DNA from: Microvirga ossetica
Lineage (GTDB): Bacteria > Pseudomonadota > Alphaproteobacteria > Rhizobiales > Beijerinckiaceae
DNA: 64,000 nt
Direction of reading: 5' to 3'
Assembly (NCBI RefSeq): GCF_002741015.1
Contig: NZ_CP016616.1
Span: 1,948,501-2,012,500, forward strand
Both the position numbers and the translations under genes were made by a program. Every line of letters begins with the position of its first letter. Within the stretch, counting starts at the first letter, position 1. The notes under the pieces are model-generated. The model did no database searches and was not told the origin of the DNA. It saw only the letters and a list, made by a program, of their open reading frames with translations. Positions 48,976 to 56,495 of the stretch are shown here, piece after piece.

Positions 48976-49208
48976 GACCACAGGCACGTGCGAAATTGGG
49001 CAAGGCTGAGATAAGGGTATTCGCCCCCGATCACAAGAGTTTTTCGGGGACGTCCCAGGATTTTTTTAACCCTGCCGAGACCTGTGTCTTGCCCGCATCA
49101 CCATTCAGCTCCCATTAAGCGGGACAGGTACACGGAAGACGGGTCGGGCCCCATATTCCAAGCCTGAATCCCGGCCACCTCCTCTTGAGACGAGAACGCT
49201 CCGCAGCC
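48976..49208. other. divergent promoter region between ornithine decarboxylase leader and opgG copy 2
   Basis: No gene is seen. Promoters of both neighbours must lie here. A short AT-rich patch (CAGGATTTTTTTAACCC, 49056-49072) is the most likely site for one of them; I cannot assign hexamers with confidence. Confidence 0.35.
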
Positions 49209-50780
49209 ATGACGAATCTGTCCCGCCGTACCCTCCTGCTAAGCCTGCTCGCAGCCACCGCGCTGCCCGCTTTCGACCAGCAGAGCTGGGCGCAGCAGCA
49301 GAACAGCGTGCCGACACCCAATCCCTTCCGCTACGAGGATGTGGTGCGCCGGGCCCGCGAGTTGGCCGGCGTCCCGTTCGAGGCACCCGTCTCGCAGCTG
49401 CCCGAGCCGCTGAACCGGCTCAGCTTCGACGATTACCGCGACATCCGCTTTCGCACCGACAAGGCCCTGCTCGGCGGCGGCGGCGGTCCGTTCCGGTTGC
49501 AGCTCTTCCATCTCGGCTTCCTCTACCAGCGCCCGGTGACCGTGAACGTCATCCGCGACGGGGTGCCGACCCCGGTGGCCTATCAGCGGGAGCTGTTCGA
49601 TTACGGCCGCAACAAGATCGAGCGGCCGCTGCCGGTCAATCTCGGCTTTGCGGGCTTTCGCCTCCACTATCCTCTGAACGATCCGAAGGTGCTGGACGAG
49701 CTCATCGCCTTCCTCGGCGCGAGCTATTTCCGCTTCCTGGGTTCGGATCAGAAATACGGCCTCTCGGCGCGGGGCCTCGCGATCAACGTGGAGGGCGGCG
49801 AGGCGGAGGAGTTTCCGCATTTCCGCGAATTCTGGATCGAGATGCCCAAGCCCAACGACGAGCGGGCCATCATCTACGCCCTGCTCGACAGCCCGTCCGT
49901 GGCCGGCGCCTACCGGTTCGAGATCTATCCGTCCAAGGAGACGACCCTCGACATCACGGCGACGCTCTTCCCGCGTCAGCCCATCACCAATGTGGGCGTC
50001 GCTCCCCTCACCTCGATGTATTTCGAGGGCGAGAACGACCGCAAGCCGTCCGACGATTTCCGTCTCGAGCTGCACGATTCGGACGGGCTGCTCATGCAGT
50101 CCGGGGCCGGCGAGTGGATATGGCGCCCCCTCCGCAATCCGGCCAAGAAGACGATCTCCTCCTTCAGCGACAACAACCCGCGCGGCTTCGGCCTGATGCA
50201 GCGCGACCGGGTGTTCGAGCATTACCAGGATCTGGAGGCGCACTACCATCAGCGCCCCGGCTACTGGGTCGAGCCCATCGGCCAATGGGGCGAGGGCTGG
50301 GTCGAGCTGGTCGAGATCCCGACGCCGGACGAGACCCACGACAACATCGTCGCCTATTGGCAGCCGAGCCGGCCGTACGAGCCGGGGCAGGAAGTGGTCA
50401 TCTCCTACCGCCTGCGCGCCGCATCGGCGATCGGCGCGATGCATCCGGGCGGAAAGGTGGTCAACACCTTCCAGACGCCGCCCCGGGCCAGCGGGTCGAA
50501 CGCGCCGAGCGATCCCCGGCATCGCCGCTTCATCGTCGATTTCGCAGGCGGCAACCTGGCCTATTACCTGAACGCCCCGGAGCAGGTGCAGCTGGTGCCC
50601 TCCACCTCGGTCGGCCAGATCACCAACACCTTCATCATGCCCAACCCTCATACGGAAGGCTTCCGCGCCGCCATCGACGTGAAGCTGGAGCCGGGCCAAT
50701 CCACCGACCTGCGCGCCTTCCTGCGCGCCGGCAACCGGGCCCTGACAGAGACCTGGACCTATCCCTGGTTCGTGGAGTGA
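49209..50780 (+). CDS. opgG: glucan biosynthesis protein OpgG family, exported (copy 2)
   Basis: The 523-residue protein has a signal sequence with SRRTLLLSLLAATALPA, a likely Tat signal, and the same OpgG beta-sandwich motifs as the copy at 35175: LFHLGFLYQRPV, GLSARGLAI, PLTSMYFEGEND, GFGLMQRDRVFEHYQD. It would act in the periplasm on osmoregulated glucans. The two copies are clearly divergent, so this is an old duplication, not a recent one. ATG 49209 gives the normal signal; GTG/ATG upstream adds eight unlikely residues. No opgH is nearby. Confidence 0.92.
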   Translation: MTNLSRRTLLLSLLAATALPAFDQQSWAQQQNSVPTPNPFRYEDVVRRARELAGVPFEAPVSQLPEPLNRLSFDDYRDIRFRTDKALLGGGGGPFRLQLFHLGFLYQRPVTVNVIRDGVPTPVAYQRELFDYGRNKIERPLPVNLGFAGFRLHYPLNDPKVLDELIAFLGASYFRFLGSDQKYGLSARGLAINVEGGEAEEFPHFREFWIEMPKPNDERAIIYALLDSPSVAGAYRFEIYPSKETTLDITATLFPRQPITNVGVAPLTSMYFEGENDRKPSDDFRLELHDSDGLLMQSGAGEWIWRPLRNPAKKTISSFSDNNPRGFGLMQRDRVFEHYQDLEAHYHQRPGYWVEPIGQWGEGWVELVEIPTPDETHDNIVAYWQPSRPYEPGQEVVISYRLRAASAIGAMHPGGKVVNTFQTPPRASGSNAPSDPRHRRFIVDFAGGNLAYYLNAPEQVQLVPSTSVGQITNTFIMPNPHTEGFRAAIDVKLEPGQSTDLRAFLRAGNRALTETWTYPWFVE

Positions 50781-50794
50781 TCTACCTCGTCTCG

Positions 50795-50895
50795 GCGTCA
50801 TCCCCGGCGGCCGAAAGGCTGGGGAGGGGATCCACTCACAGCCGCTGCGGCTCCAGATTCCCTTCCCCTCCGCTGACCTCCGGCCGGGAATGACA
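50795..50895. repeat. family C repeat, copy 4
   Basis: The ends GTCATCCCCGGCGGCCG and CGGCCGGGAATGACAC are near inverted repeats, with GGGGAGGGGATCC and GATTCCCTTCCCCTCC inside. Confidence 0.7.
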
Positions 50896-50936
50896 CTGTC
50901 CTTCATAACACCCACTCACGCATAACACCCACTCAC

Positions 50937-51026
50937 GTCATGGCCGGCCTCGTGCCGGCCATCCCGATGCGGAAAAGCGCGGCACCTCTCAATTCGGTAT
51001 CACCGGCACGAGGCCGGTGATGACGT
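50937..51026. repeat. family D palindromic repeat, copy 2
   Basis: The ends GTCATGGCCGGCCTCGTGCC and GGCACGAGGCCGGTGATGAC pair almost fully; the middle holds the string GCGGAAAAGCGCGGC shared by the other copies (36878 and 57482). Confidence 0.8.
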
Positions 51027-51062
51027 GAGAGGGGGACAAGAGAGTGGCGCAGGCAACGATAT

Positions 51063-51106
51063 GTTCTCACTTTGTTCTTGACGAGGTGCATAAGCTCTGC
51101 TATATC
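51063..51106 (+). promoter_or_regulatory. promoter with a LexA-type (SOS) box
   Basis: GTTC-N7-GTTC (51063-51077), the direct-repeat form of the LexA box known in alphaproteobacteria, directly abuts a promoter TTGACG (51078-51083)-N17-TATATC (51101-51106). The spacing is ideal. A transcript would begin near 51113 and run to the right into a stretch without a normal gene. The box alone could occur by chance in a window of this size; its union with a good promoter makes it worth attention. Confidence 0.6.
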
Positions 51107-51314
51107 GTGAGGGTCTCTTCTTCGAGGGGCGCGCTCGCGAGGCGTCGCAGTGTGGGAGCAGACCCGGTCTCGCTGGTTCGCCTCGCAAGCGGGCCAGGCG
51201 AGTGGCCCAGGCTGTGCGCCGCTGACTAGGGATTGGGTCGAGGCCGCCGCTGACCTTGCGGTCGCCGCCTCGGGCAGTCACTGAGCCGGCACCGCCTGTC
51301 CGCCTAAAGAAGCC
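51107..51314 (+). other. GC-rich structured region downstream of the SOS-type promoter
   Basis: No convincing protein. On the plus strand GCGAGGCG (51137-51144) pairs with CGCCTCGC (51179-51186), and GAGGC...GACC TTGC GGTC...GCCTC (51240-51271) forms a strong hairpin. The density of stems suggests a structured RNA or leader. Confidence 0.4.
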
Positions 51315-51398
51315 GTGCGCGAAGAGACGGTTCGGCTCTTCCATCATCACCATGCATCATCGAGCCGGGCCGCCCTTCGCGCCACCCTCGATACCTGA
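51315..51398 (+). CDS. putative leader peptide with four consecutive His codons
   Basis: GTG 51315, preceded by AAAGAAG, opens a 27-codon frame that reads MREETVRLFHHHHAS and ends at TGA 51398. The His codons are CAT CAT CAC CAT. The stop lies just before a stem (51401-51426) and the His codons are flanked by a complementary pair (51333-51338 and 51362-51367). This is the form of an amino-acid attenuator peptide for histidine. No biosynthetic gene follows, so its role is unresolved. Confidence 0.5.
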   Translation: MREETVRLFHHHHASSSRAALRATLDT

Positions 51399-51426
51399 AA
51401 GGCTCGGAGCCCAACGGCTCCGGGCC
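51333..51426 (+). promoter_or_regulatory. attenuator-like set of alternative stems around the His codons
   Basis: Segment 1 CGGCTC (51333-51338) pairs with segment 2 GAGCCG (51362-51367). Segment 2 (GAGCC) can instead pair with the start of segment 3 (GGCTC, 51401-51405). Segment 3 GGCTCGGAGCC (51401-51411) pairs with segment 4 GGCTCCGGGCC (51416-51426) across the loop CAAC, with one G-U pair. So 1:2, 2:3 and 3:4 compete, as in classical attenuators. The 3:4 stem has no T run after it, so it may act on translation or not terminate at all. Confidence 0.45.
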
Positions 51427-51462
51427 TACAGGGGCTGGCTGTTTGACAGGCAAACCAACAGC

Positions 51463-51705
51463 GTCATCCCGGACGAGCGGAGTGAGATCCGGGATCGCTT
51501 TCAGGATAAAGCACTGTCATCCCGGCGAAGGCCGGGATCCATAACCGCGACGGTGCTCCCGTCTGATTTGACGGTGTTTATGGATTTCCACGCCTGCGGC
51601 GCGGCCCTTCGGGTCCGCCTCCGCGGGAATGACAGGAGAGGTTCACGCGGCACGCTCGCCCTCGATCCCGGATCGGCTACGCCGTCCGGGATGCCGCTAT
51701 GAGGC
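51463..51705. repeat. family C repeat cluster, copy 5
   Basis: Units in order: GTCATCCCGGACGAGCGG...ATCCGGGATCG, CTGTCATCCCGGCGAAGG...GGGATCCATAACCG, TTTATGGATTTCC...GCGGGAATGACAG, and GATCCCGGATCGGCTACGCC...CCGGGATG. It separates the attenuator-like element from the ABC transporter genes. The rest of the gap to 51874 shows nothing I can name. Confidence 0.75.
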
Positions 51706-51874
51706 CTCGGAACCGCAAACGACAATGGCGCTGGTTCAACTCTCCTTGTGGGGAAGAGATCAGGAAGGGACGGGAAGCCGCGCTTTATGATGATCGGGGA
51801 ACTTGCCAAGCAGGATCGAACCGCGCAGAAGCTGACGCGGTGACTGGGCGGCCAGAGCAAAAGGGTAGGTGCCG

Positions 51875-52876
51875 ATGACGCTGAAGGTTTTGATCGCGGG
51901 AGCGCTGGCAGCCTGCCTGGGCACAAGCGCCCTGGCGCAGCCGCTCACGGACGTGACCTTCGGCACCAACTGGATCGCGCAGGGCGAGCACGGCGGTTAT
52001 TACCAGGCCCTCGCCGACGGCACCTACGAGACATACGGCCTCAAGGTCACCATCGTGCCGGGCGGCCCGCGCGCCAGCAACCGCATGCTCATGACCGTCG
52101 GCAAGCTCGATTTCTACATGGGCGGCAGCATGATCCAGGCCTTCTCGGCGGTGGAGAAGGACATTCCCACAATCGTGGTCGCGGCCCATTTCCAGAAGGA
52201 GCCGCAGGTGCTCCTCAGCCATCCCGGCCAGGGCCTCGACACCTTCGCGGACCTGAAGAAGTCGAACGATATCCTCCTCGCCAAGGACGGCGTCGCCACG
52301 TTCTTCCAGTGGATGAAGGCAGAATACGGCTTCAAGGACGAGCAGGTGAAGCCTTACGGCTACAACCCGGCCCCCTTCATCGCCAACAAGGTCGCCGTGC
52401 AGCAGGGCTATGTCACGTCCGATCCTCTGACCATCGAGAAGGCGGCGGGCTTCAAGCCCAACGTGTTCCTGCTCGCCGAGCACGGCTTCAGCACCTATTC
52501 CACCACCGTGGAGACCCGCCGCGAGGTCGTTGAGAAGAACCCCGATCTGGTGCAGCGCTTCGTCGATGCCTCGACCATCGGCTGGCACAACTATCTCTAC
52601 GGCGACAACACGAAAGCGAAAGAGCTCATCAAGCGCGACAACCCGGAGATGACGGACGAGCTTCTCGCCTATTCCGCCGCCAAGATGAAGGAATACGGCA
52701 TCGTCGATTCCGGCGACACCTTGAGCCTCGGCATCGGCGCCATGACGGATGCGCGCATGAAGGACTTCTTCGACAAGATGGTGAAGGCCGGCCTCTTCGA
52801 GGCGGATCTCGATTACAGGAAAGCCTATACGCTCCGGTTCGTGAACAAGGGCGTCGGGCTCGACCTGAAGAAGTAG
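51875..52876 (+). CDS. ABC transporter substrate-binding protein (NMT1/THI5-like, SsuA/TauA fold)
   Basis: The 333-residue periplasmic protein has a signal peptide (to about 21, TSALAQ) and an NMT1/THI5-like binding fold, with the early GEHGGYYQALADGTYETYGL and PGGPRASNRML. Relatives bind thiamine precursors, sulfonates, nitriles, riboflavin or purine-like compounds. No TPP-riboswitch sequence is seen upstream, so the ligand is open. ATG 51875 follows GGGTAGG. It leads a three-gene importer operon. Confidence 0.9.
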   Translation: MTLKVLIAGALAACLGTSALAQPLTDVTFGTNWIAQGEHGGYYQALADGTYETYGLKVTIVPGGPRASNRMLMTVGKLDFYMGGSMIQAFSAVEKDIPTIVVAAHFQKEPQVLLSHPGQGLDTFADLKKSNDILLAKDGVATFFQWMKAEYGFKDEQVKPYGYNPAPFIANKVAVQQGYVTSDPLTIEKAAGFKPNVFLLAEHGFSTYSTTVETRREVVEKNPDLVQRFVDASTIGWHNYLYGDNTKAKELIKRDNPEMTDELLAYSAAKMKEYGIVDSGDTLSLGIGAMTDARMKDFFDKMVKAGLFEADLDYRKAYTLRFVNKGVGLDLKK

Positions 52877-52914
52877 AGGAGAGCGGCACCGGCCCGCCCG
52901 GCACCGCGCATGTC

Positions 52915-53691
52915 ATGACCGAGCCCGCATCCACGCTCGTTTCCCTGCAAGGCATCGCCAAGGTGTTTGCCAACGGCGTGGCGGCGCTGGCGGACCTCGA
53001 CCTCGACATCCGCGCCGGCGAGTTCCTGTCTCTCCTCGGCCCCTCCGGCTGCGGAAAATCGACGGTTTTGCGCCTCGTCGCGGGACTGACCGAACCAACT
53101 CGCGGGCGCGTCGTCTGGCCGGGATCGGGCGCTGCGGATCATCGCGGCGAGATCGGTTTCGTGTTCCAGGATCCGACGCTGATGCCCTGGGCCAATGTGG
53201 CGGACAATGTATGGCTGCCGCTGCGGCTTCGCGGCGTGTCCCGGCACGACGCGCGGGAGAGTATCGCGGAGAGCCTCGCGCTCGTCGGCTTGAGCGATTT
53301 TGCGAAAGCCTATCCGCGCGAACTCTCCGGCGGCATGAGGATGCGGGTGTCGATCGCGCGGGCTCTTTCCGTCAGGCCGCGCCTGCTGCTCATGGACGAG
53401 CCCTTCGCCGCCCTCGACGAGATCGCGCGCTTCCGCCTCAACGACGATCTGCTGCGGCTGCAGAACGAGCTGCACTGCACGATCGTGTTCGTGACCCATT
53501 CGGTCTACGAGAGCGCCTATCTCTCGAGCCGCATCGCGATCATGTCGCCGCGCCCCGGCCGCATCGTCGCGGAGGTCGCAGGCGAGGCGCCGGGTCTGCG
53601 GACGAGGGATTTTCGCACCGGCCCGCGCTATGCCGCCCTGTGCGGAGAGATCTCAAAGATCCTGCTGGAACAGACCGAGGAGCGAGGATGA
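52915..53691 (+). CDS. ABC transporter ATP-binding protein (SsuB/TauB/ThiZ-like)
   Basis: The 258-residue ATPase has Walker A GPSGCGKST (about 44-52), Q-loop VFQDPTLMPW, signature ELSGGMRMRVSIARAL, Walker B LLLMDEPFAALDE and the switch VTHSVYESAYLSSR, which is typical of the sulfonate/nitrate-type subfamily. It powers the importer with its neighbours. The stop overlaps the start of the permease gene by 4 bases, so their translation is coupled. Confidence 0.92.
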   Translation: MTEPASTLVSLQGIAKVFANGVAALADLDLDIRAGEFLSLLGPSGCGKSTVLRLVAGLTEPTRGRVVWPGSGAADHRGEIGFVFQDPTLMPWANVADNVWLPLRLRGVSRHDARESIAESLALVGLSDFAKAYPRELSGGMRMRVSIARALSVRPRLLLMDEPFAALDEIARFRLNDDLLRLQNELHCTIVFVTHSVYESAYLSSRIAIMSPRPGRIVAEVAGEAPGLRTRDFRTGPRYAALCGEISKILLEQTEERG

Positions 53692-54533
53692 AAGATCCGC
53701 TCTTCGGGACAGCGAGGGAAAGCCGCAATCCTCTCCGGCTTCTGCTGCCGTTGGCCGTCTTCGTAGCGGTGCTTGTCGCCTGGGAGGCCGTCGTGCGCCT
53801 GCGCGGCATTCCGCCCTACATCCTGCCGGCTCCGAGCCTGATCGGCGCGACCATGATCGCCGACTGGCCGCTGCTCTCGGCCTCGCTGCTCACCACCCTC
53901 GAGACCACGCTTGCAGGCCTGCTTCTCGCGGTCATCGGCGGCGTCGGGCTTGCCGTCCTGCTGAGCCTGTCGAAGGCGGTGGAATATTCGCTCTATCCCA
54001 TCGCCGTCGTGCTGCAGGTGACGCCGGTCATCGCCATCGCGCCCCTGCTTCTGATCTACATGCCCCAGGACGTGGCGGTGCTGACCTGCGCCTGGCTGGT
54101 GGCATTCTTTCCGGTGCTGTCCAACACGATGCTCGGCCTGCAATCGGTCGACCGGAACCTCATGGAGCTGTTCCGGCTCTACGGGGCGCCCGTGTCGCAG
54201 AGCGCATCCGCGCGCCTCAGGGCCCGGCTGAAGGCCCTGTGGTACCTGCGCCGCCCGGCGGCGCTTCCCGCCTTCCTGGCCGGCCTCCGGATCGCCGGCG
54301 GGCTCTCCCTCATCGGCGCGGTCGTCGCAGAAATGGCCGCCGGATCCGCAGGGGCGGGGTCGGGACTGGCCTATCGCATCATCGAAAGTCAGTACCGGCT
54401 CAACATTCCACGCCTGTTCGCGGCCCTGGTCCTCCTCGCCGCGACCGGGATTGGGCTTTATCTCCTGCTGGCCGCTCTCAACCATGTCCTCCTGCGCCGC
54501 TGGCACGAAAGCGCGCTGGATGTGGAATCATAG
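53688..54533 (+). CDS. ABC transporter permease (SsuC/TauC-like)
   Basis: The 281-residue protein has about six membrane segments (first at 18-37) of the binding-protein-dependent permease family. The EAA coupling loop is recognisable as LYGAPVSQ...LRRPAALPAFLAGLRIAGG but is about ten residues longer than usual, with a basic RLRARLKALWYL insert. It completes the importer operon. The substrate is unknown. Confidence 0.9.
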   Translation: MKDPLFGTARESRNPLRLLLPLAVFVAVLVAWEAVVRLRGIPPYILPAPSLIGATMIADWPLLSASLLTTLETTLAGLLLAVIGGVGLAVLLSLSKAVEYSLYPIAVVLQVTPVIAIAPLLLIYMPQDVAVLTCAWLVAFFPVLSNTMLGLQSVDRNLMELFRLYGAPVSQSASARLRARLKALWYLRRPAALPAFLAGLRIAGGLSLIGAVVAEMAAGSAGAGSGLAYRIIESQYRLNIPRLFAALVLLAATGIGLYLLLAALNHVLLRRWHESALDVES

Positions 54534-54634
54534 GCTGAACTTATTTAGCCTGTTAATAGTATGCCGGCTTGTCATCGTACCGTCACGAGTTCCGGCCATG
54601 GTACGCTTGCAAACGATGCGAGGGGCGACGGACG

Positions 54635-55168
54635 ATGGACAACGATAGCAAGCATCCGGGCATCAAAAGCGTCGGATGGGCTCTGGTTCAGACCTCGCGC
54701 CTGCATCGCAGCCGCACCGGGGACAAGCTGTCCGAGCTCGGCCTCTTCGCCGGCCAGGAACAGGTTCTCCAGGCGCTGGGCAGTTCCGGCCCCATGACCA
54801 TGGGCGAGCTGGCCACGATCCTGCGCGTACGCCCGCCGACAGCCTCGAAGACGGTCTCGCGCCTGTCCGCCCTCAAGCTGGTGGAGCGCCACACCGAGCC
54901 CGGCGACGCCCGGGTCGTACGCGTGAAGCTCACCAAGGAAGGCAAGCGCAAGGCCGCCGCCATCGATGCCCTCTGGGACGAGGTCGAGGCCGAGTTGCTC
55001 CAGGGCTTCGACAACAAGGATCGCAAGCGGCTGCGCAAGCTCCTGCGCCGGGCCGCCAAGAACCTCGCCGGCATCACCGGAGCCGACCAGTCCGGATTCG
55101 AGGCCGACGACGAGACGGACGGGCTCGAAGCGAGCGAACCGGAGCTGACCGCGGCGGCAGCGATCTGA
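54635..55168 (+). CDS. MarR family transcriptional regulator
   Basis: The 177-residue protein has the winged helix-turn-helix of MarR (about 40-115): MTMGELATILRVRPPTASKTVSRLSALKLVERH, then the wing EPGDARVVRVKLTKEGK. A long acidic tail rich in Glu/Asp (145-175) follows, which is unusual for the family. ATG 54635 follows GAGGGG. It may regulate the importer operon just upstream (same strand, 101-base gap) or itself; no clear operator is seen. Confidence 0.88.
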   Translation: MDNDSKHPGIKSVGWALVQTSRLHRSRTGDKLSELGLFAGQEQVLQALGSSGPMTMGELATILRVRPPTASKTVSRLSALKLVERHTEPGDARVVRVKLTKEGKRKAAAIDALWDEVEAELLQGFDNKDRKRLRKLLRRAAKNLAGITGADQSGFEADDETDGLEASEPELTAAAAI

Positions 55169-55248
55169 CCCAACCCCTGTGTGCCGCGCACGAGGGCCGT
55201 GCACGGCGCACATTCGTCTCGCGGCGGGGAAGCGGCTAGCATCCCCGC

Positions 55249-56172
55249 ATGGCCGATACCGTCACCTCGCCCCTGCCCAAGACTGCCGCGCCGCGCCAGA
55301 GCACCATGATCGGCATCGCCCTCATGTGCGCGGCTTTGTTCTGTTTTTCCTGTCTCGACGCCACGGCCAAATGGGTCAACCGGTCCGTCGACCCCATGGT
55401 CACCGTGTGGGCCCGCTACATGGCGGCGGCCCTGCTCACCTTCATGGTCATCAATCCGCGGACGAAGCCGGGAGTGCTGAAGACCCGGAGGCTGCCCCTG
55501 CAGCTCCTGCGTTCCCTCCTCCTCTTCGCTTCCACGATTTGCAATTTCTTCGCCCTGAAATATCTCCAGCTGGTCGAAACCCAATCGATCATCTTCGCGA
55601 CGCCGCTGCTGGTGGCGCTCTTTGCCGGTCCGCTTCTCGGAGAGCATATCGGCTGGCGGCGCATGGCGGCCGTCGCCGTGGGCTTTGCAGGCGTGCTCGT
55701 CATCACGCGACCGGGCTCGGGCACGATGCACCCTGCGGCGCTCCTGTCCGTCGCCAGCACCGTTGCCTATGCGTTCTACAACATCGTGACGCGCATGCTC
55801 GCCTCGAGCGATCCGGTCGCCACCACGACCGTCTATTCGAGCATTGCCGGGATCGCCATCGTGACGCCGGTCCTTCCCTGGCTCTGGACCACGCCGCCCT
55901 CGCCCCTGACCTGGTTCCTGCTGGCGACCACCGGCTTCTACGGCGCCTTCGGGCACTGGCTTCTGATTCACGCCCATGCCCGGGCGCCGGCGGCGATCCT
56001 GTCGCCGTTCATCTACAGCCAGATCATCTGGATGCTGGTGCTGGGCTATGTCCTGTTCGGCGACTGGCCCGACGCTTGGACCTTCGTCGGGGCTGGCATC
56101 GTCATCGCCTCGGGTCTCTATTTACTCTACCGTGAACGCGTGAAGCATCGAAAGCCGGAACGGCCCGCATGA
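55249..56172 (+). CDS. EamA/DMT family transporter (RhaT-like)
   Basis: The 307-residue inner-membrane protein has ten hydrophobic segments in two EamA halves (about 20-150 and 165-298), with the pattern FATPLLVALFAGPLLGEHIGW ending the first and YSQIIWMLVLGYVLFGDWP ending the second. Such proteins export or import metabolites such as amino acids. The substrate is unknown. Its stop overlaps the start of the next gene by 4 bases. Confidence 0.88.
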   Translation: MADTVTSPLPKTAAPRQSTMIGIALMCAALFCFSCLDATAKWVNRSVDPMVTVWARYMAAALLTFMVINPRTKPGVLKTRRLPLQLLRSLLLFASTICNFFALKYLQLVETQSIIFATPLLVALFAGPLLGEHIGWRRMAAVAVGFAGVLVITRPGSGTMHPAALLSVASTVAYAFYNIVTRMLASSDPVATTTVYSSIAGIAIVTPVLPWLWTTPPSPLTWFLLATTGFYGAFGHWLLIHAHARAPAAILSPFIYSQIIWMLVLGYVLFGDWPDAWTFVGAGIVIASGLYLLYRERVKHRKPERPA

Positions 56173-56471
56173 CCGAAACCCCCATCGACACCCTGCCCGG
56201 GATCGGACCCGTGACGCAGAGCAGGCTGGAGGATGCGGGGATCCGCACGGTCGGCGATCTCCGCTCCATGGGATCTGTCGAGGCCTACCGACGGCTGAAA
56301 TTCATGCTGCCGCGGCAGGTCAGCCTCAATGCGCTCTATGCTCTTGAAGCTGCTTTGCGCGGCTGCCATTGGCTAGACCTGCCCGAGGATGTGAAGACCG
56401 CGCTCCGGCAGGAGGCCAAGACCATCGACGATGCGTTCCGCCGCGGTGCCGCCGCGCGCTGCGCCATTTAA
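56169..56471 (+). CDS. TfoX C-terminal domain protein (helix-hairpin-helix)
   Basis: The 100-residue protein consists of one TfoX C-terminal-like domain: DTLPGIGPVTQSRLEDAGIRTVGDLRSMG is a helix-hairpin-helix pattern, then LPRQVSLNALYALEAALRGCHW. The N-terminal TfoX domain is absent, as in many alphaproteobacterial singles. Role is unclear; competence control is not implied. It is translationally coupled to the EamA gene. Confidence 0.85.
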   Translation: MTETPIDTLPGIGPVTQSRLEDAGIRTVGDLRSMGSVEAYRRLKFMLPRQVSLNALYALEAALRGCHWLDLPEDVKTALRQEAKTIDDAFRRGAAARCAI

Positions 56472-56495
56472 TCAGACCATCGAACAGGAAACGCC

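Noticed and set aside
51256..51702. A 148-codon plus-strand frame in the large gap
   Set aside because: Its second half is the translation of a family C repeat cluster; the first half lies over the attenuator-like stems in another frame than the His leader.
51706..51874. TPP riboswitch before the NMT1/THI5-like transporter
   Set aside because: Searched by eye for the CTGAGA and ACCTGAT-type cores in the right order; none is present.
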